64,000 nt of DNA from Streptomyces sp. JH14 (GTDB lineage Bacteria > Actinomycetota > Actinomycetes > Streptomycetales > Streptomycetaceae): contig NZ_JAJNEL010000001.1 in assembly GCF_029428675.1 (NCBI RefSeq), positions 2,108,001-2,172,000 of the forward strand. The letters are read 5' to 3'. Shown one piece after another: positions 17,119 through 23,776 of the stretch. The position numbers and the translations under genes are program-made. Below the pieces are notes generated by a model. It was not told the DNA's origin. It ran no database searches and worked only from the letters and a program-made list of their open reading frames with translations. How positions within the stretch are numbered: position 1 is the stretch's first letter; the number at the start of each line of letters is the position of its first letter.

Positions 17119-18692
17119 ACCTCCCACTCCCCGACGTGCCCGAAGTCCGCGTCGTCGGCCTCCCTCAGCTGACCACCGGCTTCGACCTGGTGGAGCGGCT
17201 CGACCTCGCCATGCATCTGAAGGTGCACGGACCGCTCGAACCGATGACCGGAGAGCGGCTGGCCGAGCTGGCCGAGGCCATCTCGCTGCGCGGCCGCGGC
17301 GGAGCGGGCTTCCCCTTCGGGAAGAAGCTGCGGGCGGTCGCCAAGGCGTCCATCCGGCGCGGGGTGCGTCCCGTCGTCGTGATCAACGGCAGCGAGGGCG
17401 AGCCGGCCTGCCGCAAGGACACCGTCCTGCTGAACCGCGCACCCCACCTCATCCTGGACGGCGCGTTGCTGGCGGCCGAGGCGCTCGGCGCCCGCACGCT
17501 GATCGTCGCCGTCACCCGTAACTCCACGGAGATCTCCATACGCGCCGCCCTCGCCGAGCGGGGCCTCTCCGACCGGCGCGGACAGCAGCTGCGCGCCCGG
17601 GTGGTGCGGACCCCCGAGCGGATGGTCTCCGGCGAGGCCTCGGCGGTCATCAGGGCCGCGGGCGGCGGCCCCGCCCTGCCGCCGGGCCGTCGCGAGCGGG
17701 CGGCGGAGTCGGGCGTCGGCGGCGCCCCCACTCTGCTCTCGAACGCGGAGACGTATGCGCAGCTCGCCGTCGCCGCCAGGATCGGCGCCCGCCGCTACGG
17801 GCACACCGGACTGCCGGACGAGCCCGGCACGGTGCTGCTCACCCTCTCGGGCGCCGTCGCACGCCCGATGGTCATCGAGGTGCCCACCGGCGTGCCTCTG
17901 CGGTACGTACTCCAGCTGGCCGGTGCGCCGCCGCTGCCCCAGGGCGTGTTGACCGGCGGTTACCACGGCAACTGGATCGATGCGATGGCCACGCACGACG
18001 CGGTGGTCTCCCGCGCCTCCCTGGCCGCCGCCGGTGGTGCGCTGGGCGCGGGAGCGATCCTGCCGATCGGGCCCGAGACGTGCCCGCTCGGCGAGTCGCT
18101 GCGGATCGCGAACTGGCTGGCCGCCGAGACCGCCGGCCAGTGCGGGCCGTGCAAGCTGGGCCTGCCGGCCGCGGCCGGCGGACTTTCCGACGTACTGAAC
18201 GGCGGCGGCCCCGCGGCGCTGGAGGCGCTGCGCGAGGTGACGCAGGCGGTGAAGGGCCGAGGCGCCTGCAAGCACCCGGACGGCTCCGCACGCTTCCTGA
18301 CCTCGACCCTGTCCGCGTTCACGGACGACCTGGCCGCCCATGTCCTGGACGGCGGCTGCGGCCGGGAGACGGTCGGCGTCCTGCCCCTGCCCGCGCCCGG
18401 CTACCAGGACCTGGAGGAGTCCATTCCGAGCGGCGAGAAGCTGGCGGTGGACTGGACGCTCTGCAAGGGCCACGGCCTCTGCGCGGACATCGTCCCCGAG
18501 CTGATCAGGCTGGGCCCCGACGGGTATCCCGCGCTCGCGGACGCCGCGGTTCCGATGCATCTGCGAGGGCGCGCCCAGCGCGCTGTGCGCCGGTGCCCCG
18601 CGCTGGCGCTCCGCATCGAGCAGCCACCGGCGGAACGCCCCGCGCTGCCACCGGGCACCGGCCGGAAGGCTCTTGGCAGCGGCCGCAGTTGA
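17115..18692 (+). CDS. NuoF-like flavoprotein fused to a C-terminal ferredoxin domain
   Basis: 525 residues from GTG 17115, overlapping the previous stop. The N-terminal part resembles the FMN/NADH-binding subunit of complex I: GRGGAGFPFGKKLRAV (residues about 60-75) and INGSEGEPACRKD, then an SLBB-like segment (GVPLRYVLQLAG). The region matching the N3 iron-sulfur motif reads AGQCGPCKLG with a later GACKHPDG, so the first of the usual C-x2-C-x2-C cysteines is alanine. Near the C-terminus CKGHGLC followed by RRCP fits a 3Fe-4S-type ferredoxin. It lies outside any nuo operon and is coupled to a bis-haem membrane protein, suggesting a separate NAD(P)H- or ferredoxin-linked membrane electron chain. 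Substrate and direction are unknown. Confidence 0.8.
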   Translation: MNLPLPDVPEVRVVGLPQLTTGFDLVERLDLAMHLKVHGPLEPMTGERLAELAEAISLRGRGGAGFPFGKKLRAVAKASIRRGVRPVVVINGSEGEPACRKDTVLLNRAPHLILDGALLAAEALGARTLIVAVTRNSTEISIRAALAERGLSDRRGQQLRARVVRTPERMVSGEASAVIRAAGGGPALPPGRRERAAESGVGGAPTLLSNAETYAQLAVAARIGARRYGHTGLPDEPGTVLLTLSGAVARPMVIEVPTGVPLRYVLQLAGAPPLPQGVLTGGYHGNWIDAMATHDAVVSRASLAAAGGALGAGAILPIGPETCPLGESLRIANWLAAETAGQCGPCKLGLPAAAGGLSDVLNGGGPAALEALREVTQAVKGRGACKHPDGSARFLTSTLSAFTDDLAAHVLDGGCGRETVGVLPLPAPGYQDLEESIPSGEKLAVDWTLCKGHGLCADIVPELIRLGPDGYPALADAAVPMHLRGRAQRAVRRCPALALRIEQPPAERPALPPGTGRKALGSGRS

Positions 18693-18713
18693 GCTGCGGG
18701 AACACACCCCGTA

Positions 18714-18756
18714 AACGACAAACGGGCCATCCGATCCGGATGGCCCGCTTGTCGTT
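18714..18756. terminator. Bidirectional terminator, redox operon / tRNA-Ala
   Basis: Long, nearly perfect inverted repeat of about 20 bp per arm between convergent transcription units, 22 bp after the flavoprotein stop and 10 bp beyond the tRNA 3' end. Confidence 0.8.
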
Positions 18757-18765
18757 GCTTCACTG

Positions 18766-18838
18766 TGGAGCTAAGGAGAATTGAACTCCTGACCTCCTGC
18801 ATGCCATGCAGGCGCTCTACCAACTGAGCTATAGCCCC
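18766..18838 (-). tRNA. tRNA-Ala (anticodon GGC), copy 1
   Basis: 73-nt cloverleaf. The acceptor arm GGGGCTA pairs with TAGCTCC and carries the G3:U70 alanine identity pair. The D-arm has AGCTCAGTTGGTAGAGC, the anticodon loop ATGGCAT gives GGC, and the T-arm has GGTTCAAT-like GTTCAATTC. CCA is not encoded. The sequence is identical to the second copy at 19498-19570. Confidence 0.96.
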
Positions 18839-18963
18839 TTGCTGTTTTCCGCCCGGTCTCCCTGGCGACATCGAGAACATTACACGGTCACCCCGGCCCA
18901 CCACCAAATCGATTCCCCCAAGCGCCCGTATGGGCCGATTTGGGCGCTTTCCCTGACGGGGGC

Positions 18964-19197
18964 TCAGGCCGTGGCGAAGGAGTAGAAACGTTTGAGGGTG
19001 CAGTGCTCCTCCAGGAGCCGCCCATAGATCGGCTCCCCTTCCAGCTCGCGGTACGTCTCGATCGGGTCGCCTTTTATGATCAGCGCCCGCGCGCACTCCT
19101 CGCACCAGTACTGGTACTCGGGATTGATCGGGTCCATGTCCCTGACGATGGGCGTACCGCTGCCGCACCAGTCGCACTTCCGCCTGTGTGCACCCAT
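18964..19197 (-). CDS. Small zinc-ribbon-like protein (77 aa)
   Basis: Not recognised to a named family. 77 residues with two Cys pairs (CDWC near residue 8 and CEEC near 32) that would form a zinc ribbon, then a helical part with DPIETYRELEGEP and an aromatic C-terminus. ATG at 19197. It lies between the two tRNA-Ala genes, directly after a possible 35-residue frame whose stop is 3 bp from this start, suggesting a two-gene operon. No DNA-binding basic patch is obvious. A role cannot be assigned. Confidence 0.7.
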   Translation of the reverse strand: MGAHRRKCDWCGSGTPIVRDMDPINPEYQYWCEECARALIIKGDPIETYRELEGEPIYGRLLEEHCTLKRFYSFATA

Positions 19198-19200
19198 GAG

Positions 19201-19308
19201 TCAGCCGACGCCGCCTTCGGGGAACTCGGAGGCCGCGAGGGCTTCAGGAACCGCGGGAACTTCGGGAACGAGGGGCAGGTCCGGGACCTCGTGGCGGCTC
19301 GCAGGCAT
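19201..19308 (-). CDS. Possible small protein (35 aa), upstream of the zinc-ribbon gene
   Basis: Frame MPASRHEVPDLPLVPEVPAV... of 35 residues from ATG 19308, with a very strong ribosome site GGGAGGGAG 6-14 bases upstream and a stop 3 bp before the next start. It is rich in Pro, Val, Glu and Ala with repeated VPE/VPA steps, has no cysteine and no membrane segment. The ribosome site and spacing argue for translation; it may act mainly to couple translation of the downstream gene. It could be spurious. Confidence 0.4.
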   Translation of the reverse strand: MPASRHEVPDLPLVPEVPAVPEALAASEFPEGGVG

Positions 19309-19460
19309 CGCGCGCTCCCTCCCGTTCGGTCCGTCTCCCCCTCCGGCGATCCCGATTCTGCCATGGCCCCGCAAGGGGGTCAGCCCTGTGGAAAATCGGC
19401 CTCCGGGATACGGATGTGTGAGGCGCACAACACGCGGCGCAAAGGGCGAGGGGCAACGCA

Positions 19461-19492
19461 AAGATCCCGCCCCCTGATGGGGACGGGATCTT
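19461..19492 (-). terminator. Terminator of second tRNA-Ala
   Basis: 9-bp outer stem (19461-19469 with 19484-19492) with further pairing inside, 6 bp beyond the tRNA 3' end, followed by a short A/T-containing stretch. Confidence 0.6.
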
Positions 19493-19497
19493 GATTG

Positions 19498-19570
19498 TGG
19501 AGCTAAGGAGAATTGAACTCCTGACCTCCTGCATGCCATGCAGGCGCTCTACCAACTGAGCTATAGCCCC
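19498..19570 (-). tRNA. tRNA-Ala (anticodon GGC), copy 2
   Basis: Same 73-nt sequence as the copy at 18766-18838, including the G3:U70 pair and GGC anticodon; no encoded CCA. It has its own terminator, so the two copies are probably separate transcription units with the small zinc-ribbon gene between them. Confidence 0.96.
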
Positions 19571-19713
19571 GCTGTTCGCTCTGTTTCCCTGCGTTTCCGC
19601 GCCGCGAACAAGAAGAACTCTAGCCTGCGACCAGCCAGAAAGTGAAATCCGGCCGACGCCGCCCGGAGACGGCTTCCGGGCACAGCCCCGGCGTGCCCTC
19701 CCGCGCAGGAGCG

Positions 19714-20367
19714 CTACGTGTCGTCACCGAGCACGGGTTCGGGCAGCGTGCCGGCGTTGTGCTCCAGCAGGCGCCAGCCGCGCGCGCCCTCGCCCAGCAC
19801 CGACCAGCAGCAGTTGGAGAGCCCGCCCAGTCCTTCCCAGTGGTGCGCCTCCAGGCCGAGCAGCCGCCCGATGGTGGTGCGGATCGTGCCGCCGTGGCTG
19901 ACCACGACGAGCGTGCCGCCGTCGGGCAGCTTGTCGGCGTGATCGAGCACGACGGGGGCCGCCCGGTCGGCGACCTCGGTCTCCAGCTCGCCACCGCCGC
20001 GCCGCACGGGCTCGCCGCGCTTCCACGCGGCGTACTGCTCGCCGTACCGCTCGACGATCTCGTCGTGGGTGAGGCCCTGCCAGGCACCCGCATAGGTCTC
20101 GCGCAGCGCCGCGTCATGGGCGACCTCCAGCCCGGTGATCGCGGCGAGCTCGGCGGCCGTGGCCGCTACCCGTCGCAGGTCGGAGGCGACGATCGCATCC
20201 GGCTTCAGCGAGGCGAGCAGCCGGGCGGCCCGGTGGGCCTGCCCGACGCCGGTCTCGGTGAGGTCGATGTCCGTGGAGCCCTGGAATCGGCGCTCGAGGT
20301 TCCACGCCGTCTGGCCGTGTCGCCAGAGGACGATCCTGCGGCCCCTGCCGCTGCTGCTGCCGTTCAG
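19714..20367 (-). CDS. Histidine phosphatase (phosphoglycerate mutase family), probable CTG start
   Basis: 217 residues. Catalytic core LWRHGQTAWN (His about residue 16), second-site Glu in LRETYAGAWQG and late histidine in VVVSHGGTIRT, the full histidine-phosphatase signature. An in-frame stop lies just upstream and no ATG/GTG/TTG occurs before the catalytic motif. The only plausible start is CTG at 20367, which overlaps the rsfS stop as CTGA and has AAGGTG about eight bases upstream. The product would be translationally coupled to rsfS. Substrate unknown: family members include phosphoglycerate mutases, alpha-ribazole phosphatases and broad phosphatases. Confidence 0.88.
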   Translation of the reverse strand: MNGSSSGRGRRIVLWRHGQTAWNLERRFQGSTDIDLTETGVGQAHRAARLLASLKPDAIVASDLRRVAATAAELAAITGLEVAHDAALRETYAGAWQGLTHDEIVERYGEQYAAWKRGEPVRRGGGELETEVADRAAPVVLDHADKLPDGGTLVVVSHGGTIRTTIGRLLGLEAHHWEGLGGLSNCCWSVLGEGARGWRLLEHNAGTLPEPVLGDDT

Positions 20368-20795
20368 CTCTGGTCACCTTCCGTGCTGCCGGTGAGCTGG
20401 GCGTGCTCCTCGGCCTTGCCGCGGGTCTTGACGGCGTCCTCGGGGAGCGCGATCTCGGGGCAGTCCTTCCACAGGCGCTCGAGCGCGTAGAAGACGCGCT
20501 CCTCGCTGTGCTGGACGTGGATCACGATGTCGACGTAGTCGAGGAGGATCCAGCGGGCGTCGCGGTCGCCCTCCCGGCGCACCGGCTTGGCGCCGAGCTC
20601 CTTCTGCAGCCGCTCCTCGATCTCGTCGACGATCGACTTGACCTGGCGGTCGTTGGGGGCCGAGGCCAGCAGGAAGGCGTCCGTGATGGACAGCACGTCG
20701 CTGACGTCGTACGCAATGATGTCGTGCGCGAGCCGGTCGGCGGCCGCCTGAGCGGCGGCGTTGATGAGCTCGATGGAGCGGTCCGTGGCGGTCAC
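20364..20795 (-). CDS. rsfS: Ribosome silencing factor RsfS
   Basis: 143 residues from GTG 20795. The domain is typical: IIAYDVSDVLSITDAFLLAS, NDRQVKSIVDEIEERL, WILLDYVDIVIHVQ and the C-terminal ERVFYALERLW. RsfS binds ribosomal protein L14 and blocks subunit joining when nutrients are low. It lies after nadD and the LCP gene, the usual actinobacterial order. Its stop overlaps the histidine phosphatase start. A hairpin at 20860-20893 separates it from the LCP gene, so it may also have its own promoter. Confidence 0.95.
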   Translation of the reverse strand: MTATDRSIELINAAAQAAADRLAHDIIAYDVSDVLSITDAFLLASAPNDRQVKSIVDEIEERLQKELGAKPVRREGDRDARWILLDYVDIVIHVQHSEERVFYALERLWKDCPEIALPEDAVKTRGKAEEHAQLTGSTEGDQS

Positions 20796-20859
20796 AAGCA
20801 GGCTTTCGTCGGCGGTCAGATCAACCTCTAGGGTCTCACGGACCGCCGACAGCCCACGC

Positions 20860-20893
20860 AGCGATCTTCCGGGGATCCCGCCCGAAGATCGCT
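20860..20893 (-). terminator. Terminator hairpin between LCP gene and rsfS
   Basis: Perfect 10-bp stem (20860-20869 with 20884-20893), 14-nt loop, 19 bp after the LCP stop. Confidence 0.65.
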
Positions 20894-20911
20894 CCGGGCG
20901 CGGAACCCCGA

Positions 20912-22588
20912 CTATTTGATCTTGTAGTCCTGGCCGAGGACGACGGACACATCGGCGTTCGCCGCGGGCTTGCCCTGCTTCACCGCAGTGGCCGGCAGGC
21001 CCAGGGTCTTGGCGACCTGGGTCGCCTTCTCCTTGTCGGCCGCGGCCTTGTAGACGACCTCGGACGACGCCTCGGTGCCGGTGCTGCCGCCGGAGACGAA
21101 GGCGTAGCCGCCGTTGACCAGCTTGATCCGGGCGGACTCCGTACCGTCCTCGTTCCCGGTGCCGTTCTTGACGCCGACCCGCACGGCCGCGTCCTTGTCC
21201 GGGGCCTTCACCGTGCCGCCCAGGATGTCCTTGACGACGCTCTCGGTGGCCGCGTCGGTGAGGGTGCCGTCGGGCTGGACCGGCAGCAGTGCCGTCTTGT
21301 AGTCGCCGATCTTGGCGTGTTCGGCGAGCTTCGCCAGGGACGCGCCGAGGTCCTTCTCGGGCAGCGACGGGTCGAGGATCTGCGCCAGGGTCTGCACGGT
21401 GATCGTGGCGGCCTTCGGATCGTCCGAAATCTTCCGCAGCACTCCGCGCATGACCTGCCCGAACCGCATGAGCTGCTTCGTCTCGGCCTCACCGGGACCC
21501 CGATAGGTGGCGTACGCAACGGCCATCTGGCCGCCCAGGGTCTGCGCCTGCCCCTTCTTCACCAGCGGCGACGCGCCCTTCTTGGTGTCGGGTACATCGG
21601 TGTCCGTGTCGACCTCGATGCCGCCGACCAGCTCGACAAGGTTCTCCAGATACGGCGTGTCGAGCCGCCACGTACCGCTGATCCTGGTGCCGAGCAGGGT
21701 GTCGATCGACTCGCGGGTGCCGTCGGAACCGTCGTCGTCGACGGACTTGCCGAGGGTGGTCGTGTTGCCTTCGTCGTCGGCGACGGCGAGCGAGTTGGGG
21801 AGCAGGACCGTGGTGCCCTGCTTGGTCGTGACGTTGTCGACGAGCAGCGCCGTCGAGGTGCCGCCCTTCTTGGTGTTGTGCAGATGGACCACGATGACGT
21901 CGCGCTGCTGCGGCCCCGTCGTCGCGGCGGTCTGCTTCTCCGAGCCGCCGAGGCCCGGGATCTTCCCCGCGGACCAGAGGTAGCCGACACCGCCGACCAC
22001 GACCAGGGCCGCCACGACGATCAGCGCGACCATCCGGTTGCGGCCGCGGCGCCGGGCCTCCTCGCGCCGCTCGCTACGGCTCTCGGTGAACTTCAGCCAG
22101 TCGATGACGTCTTCGGAGTCCTCGTCGGGCTCCTCGATGAAGGAGAACTGCTCGGTGCCGTAGTCACGGTCCGCACGGCGCTGCTCGGGAACGACCGGCT
22201 CCGGCTCCCGCTGGGGCGGAGCGGGGGCCGGCGCGGGGGCCTGCTGCGGGATGTTCCACTGCGCGGTCGTGTCGACCGCGGCCGGCTGCTGACCGGTGTC
22301 GTAGCCGTATCCGTCATAGCCGTAGGTCTGCGGCTGGGGCTGGGGCTGTTGGGCGGCGTACGGGTCGTACTGCTGAGGCTGCTGGGCCTGCTGGGCCTGC
22401 TGATGCTGGGCGTACGGGTCGTACCCGTAGCCCTGCTGCTGCGCATACGGGTCGTACTGCCCCTGGGGCTGCTGGTGTTGCTGCTCCTGCTGCCCGGGCT
22501 GCTGATAGACCGGCTGCCCGTATTCGTCGTAGCCGACGATCTGCGGCTGCTGGTAGTACGGGTCGTGCGGGTTCTGTCGGTCGTTCAC
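20912..22588 (-). CDS. LytR-CpsA-Psr (LCP) family cell-wall glycopolymer ligase
   Basis: 558 residues from GTG 22588, with AAAGGGG about five bases upstream. Residues 1-165 are a Gln/Tyr/Pro-rich cytoplasmic tail with repeated QYDPYAQQ-like units. One membrane helix follows (MVALIVVAALVVVGGVGYLW), then an extracellular LCP domain (VHLHNTKKGGTSTALLVDN, TPYLENLVELVGGIEVDTD, YATYRGPGE) and a LytR_C domain at the end (VGVKNGTGNEDGTE). LCP enzymes transfer lipid-linked glycopolymers to peptidoglycan. From memory, the S. coelicolor protein at this position (PdtA, SCO2578) is linked to polydiglycosylphosphate and sporulation. The glycopolymer block at 30-44 kb may provide its substrate. Confidence 0.9.
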   Translation of the reverse strand: MNDRQNPHDPYYQQPQIVGYDEYGQPVYQQPGQQEQQHQQPQGQYDPYAQQQGYGYDPYAQHQQAQQAQQPQQYDPYAAQQPQPQPQTYGYDGYGYDTGQQPAAVDTTAQWNIPQQAPAPAPAPPQREPEPVVPEQRRADRDYGTEQFSFIEEPDEDSEDVIDWLKFTESRSERREEARRRGRNRMVALIVVAALVVVGGVGYLWSAGKIPGLGGSEKQTAATTGPQQRDVIVVHLHNTKKGGTSTALLVDNVTTKQGTTVLLPNSLAVADDEGNTTTLGKSVDDDGSDGTRESIDTLLGTRISGTWRLDTPYLENLVELVGGIEVDTDTDVPDTKKGASPLVKKGQAQTLGGQMAVAYATYRGPGEAETKQLMRFGQVMRGVLRKISDDPKAATITVQTLAQILDPSLPEKDLGASLAKLAEHAKIGDYKTALLPVQPDGTLTDAATESVVKDILGGTVKAPDKDAAVRVGVKNGTGNEDGTESARIKLVNGGYAFVSGGSTGTEASSEVVYKAAADKEKATQVAKTLGLPATAVKQGKPAANADVSVVLGQDYKIK

Positions 22589-22607
22589 CGGTGCCCCTTT
22601 CCGTGGC

Positions 22608-23225
22608 TCATTCGCCGCGGTACAGCTGGCGCTTGTCGATGTAGCGGACCACGCCGTCCGGCACCAAGTACCAGACCGGATCCCCCTGCGCGACTCTCGC
22701 ACGACAGTCCGTGGACGAGATCGCGAGCGCCGGGACCTCCACGAGGGAGACACCGCCCTCCGGCAGTCCGTCGTCCGTCAGCACATGTCCCGGTCGTGTC
22801 ACACCGATGAAGTGGGAGAGCGCGAACAGCTCCTCGGCGTCCCGCCAGGTGAGAATCTGCGAGAGCGCGTCGGCGCCGGTGATGAAGAAGAGATCCGCGT
22901 CGCCGTGGAGCGTACGCAGGTCCCGCAGCGTATCGATCGTGTATGTCGGTCCGCCGCGGTCGATGTCACTGCGGCTCACCGAGAACTGCGGGTTGGACGC
23001 CGTCGCGATGACCGTCATCAGATAGCGGTCCTCGGCCGGGGACACCTGCTTGTGGCTCTTCTGCCACGGCTGCCCGGTCGGAACGAAGATCACCTCGTCG
23101 AGGTGGAACTGGGCGGCCACTTCGCTGGCCGCCACCAGGTGTCCATGATGAATCGGGTCAAACGTCCCGCCCATCACGCCGAGTCGGCGTTTGCCGCGGC
23201 CGGTAGGCACTTCCTGCTCTCCCAT
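22608..23225 (-). CDS. nadD: Nicotinate-nucleotide adenylyltransferase
   Basis: 205 residues from ATG 23225 ([20 protein letters not shown]). Adenylates nicotinic acid mononucleotide in NAD synthesis. It has [17 protein letters not shown] with the nucleotidyltransferase GxFDPxHxGH motif, an [14 protein letters not shown] substrate loop and ISSTDCRAR near the C-terminus (the ISSTxxR motif). An upstream frame extension lacks a ribosome site. It is followed 19 bp later by the LCP gene and then rsfS, a conserved order. Confidence 0.95.
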   Translation of the reverse strand: MGEQEVPTGRGKRRLGVMGGTFDPIHHGHLVAASEVAAQFHLDEVIFVPTGQPWQKSHKQVSPAEDRYLMTVIATASNPQFSVSRSDIDRGGPTYTIDTLRDLRTLHGDADLFFITGADALSQILTWRDAEELFALSHFIGVTRPGHVLTDDGLPEGGVSLVEVPALAISSTDCRARVAQGDPVWYLVPDGVVRYIDKRQLYRGE

Positions 23226-23263
23226 GCGTGCAGAGCCTACTGGCACAGCTGTACGCCTCCGCC

Positions 23264-23428
23264 TCAGCGGTCGCGGTTGAAGCGGGTGGTGATCCACAGC
23301 AGGAGCAGCAGCGTGATGAACGCACCACCCCCGGTGAGGTAGGGGCTGAGGCTTTCGTGGTTACCACCGTGCTCGCCGCCCTCGGAGGCGAGAGTGACCA
23401 GCTGGTGCGCGGTGCTCGTGAGGCTCAT
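23264..23428 (-). CDS. Tiny membrane protein (54 aa), unknown
   Basis: 54 residues from ATG 23428: [18 protein letters not shown], a His/Gly/Glu-rich stretch, then one membrane helix ([13 protein letters not shown]) and a basic end FNRDR, so N-out/C-in is likely. It lies 38 bp upstream of nadD on the same strand and could be in its operon. High-GC codon use and the hydrophobic segment support a real small gene. No family recognised. Confidence 0.65.
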   Translation of the reverse strand: MSLTSTAHQLVTLASEGGEHGGNHESLSPYLTGGGAFITLLLLLWITTRFNRDR

Positions 23429-23512
23429 CTTCGGCAGGACCTATCGATCGGGAGTCGGAAGGAAGACGTCGCGGACATCGTATGCGGGGGCCCCGGGCAC
23501 GCTCACGCCGAC

Positions 23513-23665
23513 TCAGTCGTTGTTGTCGTCGTTGCGGTATCCGCGCAGCAGGAACCAGGCGAGCAACGCCACGCCGACGAGCGAGGCGAGCAGCACGATC
23601 CGAAGGGTGTTGCCCGGGCCCTGGTCCTCGGACGCGGCGGCGAGCAGAGCAACGGTGTGCGGCAT
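23513..23665 (-). CDS. Tiny membrane protein (50 aa), unknown
   Basis: 50 residues from ATG 23665 with a strong GAGGAG site nine bases upstream. It reads MPHTVALLAAASEDQGPGN, then one membrane helix (RIVLLASLVGVALLAWFLL), then RGYRNDDNND. Its architecture resembles the next small gene (23264-23428): a short outside segment, one helix and a short charged inside tail. The two could act together. A DnaA-box-like nonamer lies 18 bp upstream. No family recognised. Confidence 0.7.
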   Translation of the reverse strand: MPHTVALLAAASEDQGPGNTLRIVLLASLVGVALLAWFLLRGYRNDDNND

Positions 23666-23682
23666 GTTGGGCGTCTCCTCAG

Positions 23683-23691
23683 TTGTCCACA
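23683..23691 (+). promoter_or_regulatory. Perfect DnaA-box-like nonamer
   Basis: TTGTCCACA, identical to the preferred Streptomyces DnaA box, in the divergent gap between the 50-residue membrane protein and the M48 protease. Confidence 0.45.
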
Positions 23692-23776
23692 GCCCCCCGC
23701 ACACCGTAGCCCCAGCGCCTACGCTGGGTTTTGTCAGGGGGCGAGCGATGACTCGTACGAACAGGGGGCCCAATTC

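Noticed and set aside
18766..19570. tRNA-Ala genes as integrated-element attachment sites
   Set aside because: No integrase, excisionase or partial tRNA repeat in the window; the two copies are both complete.
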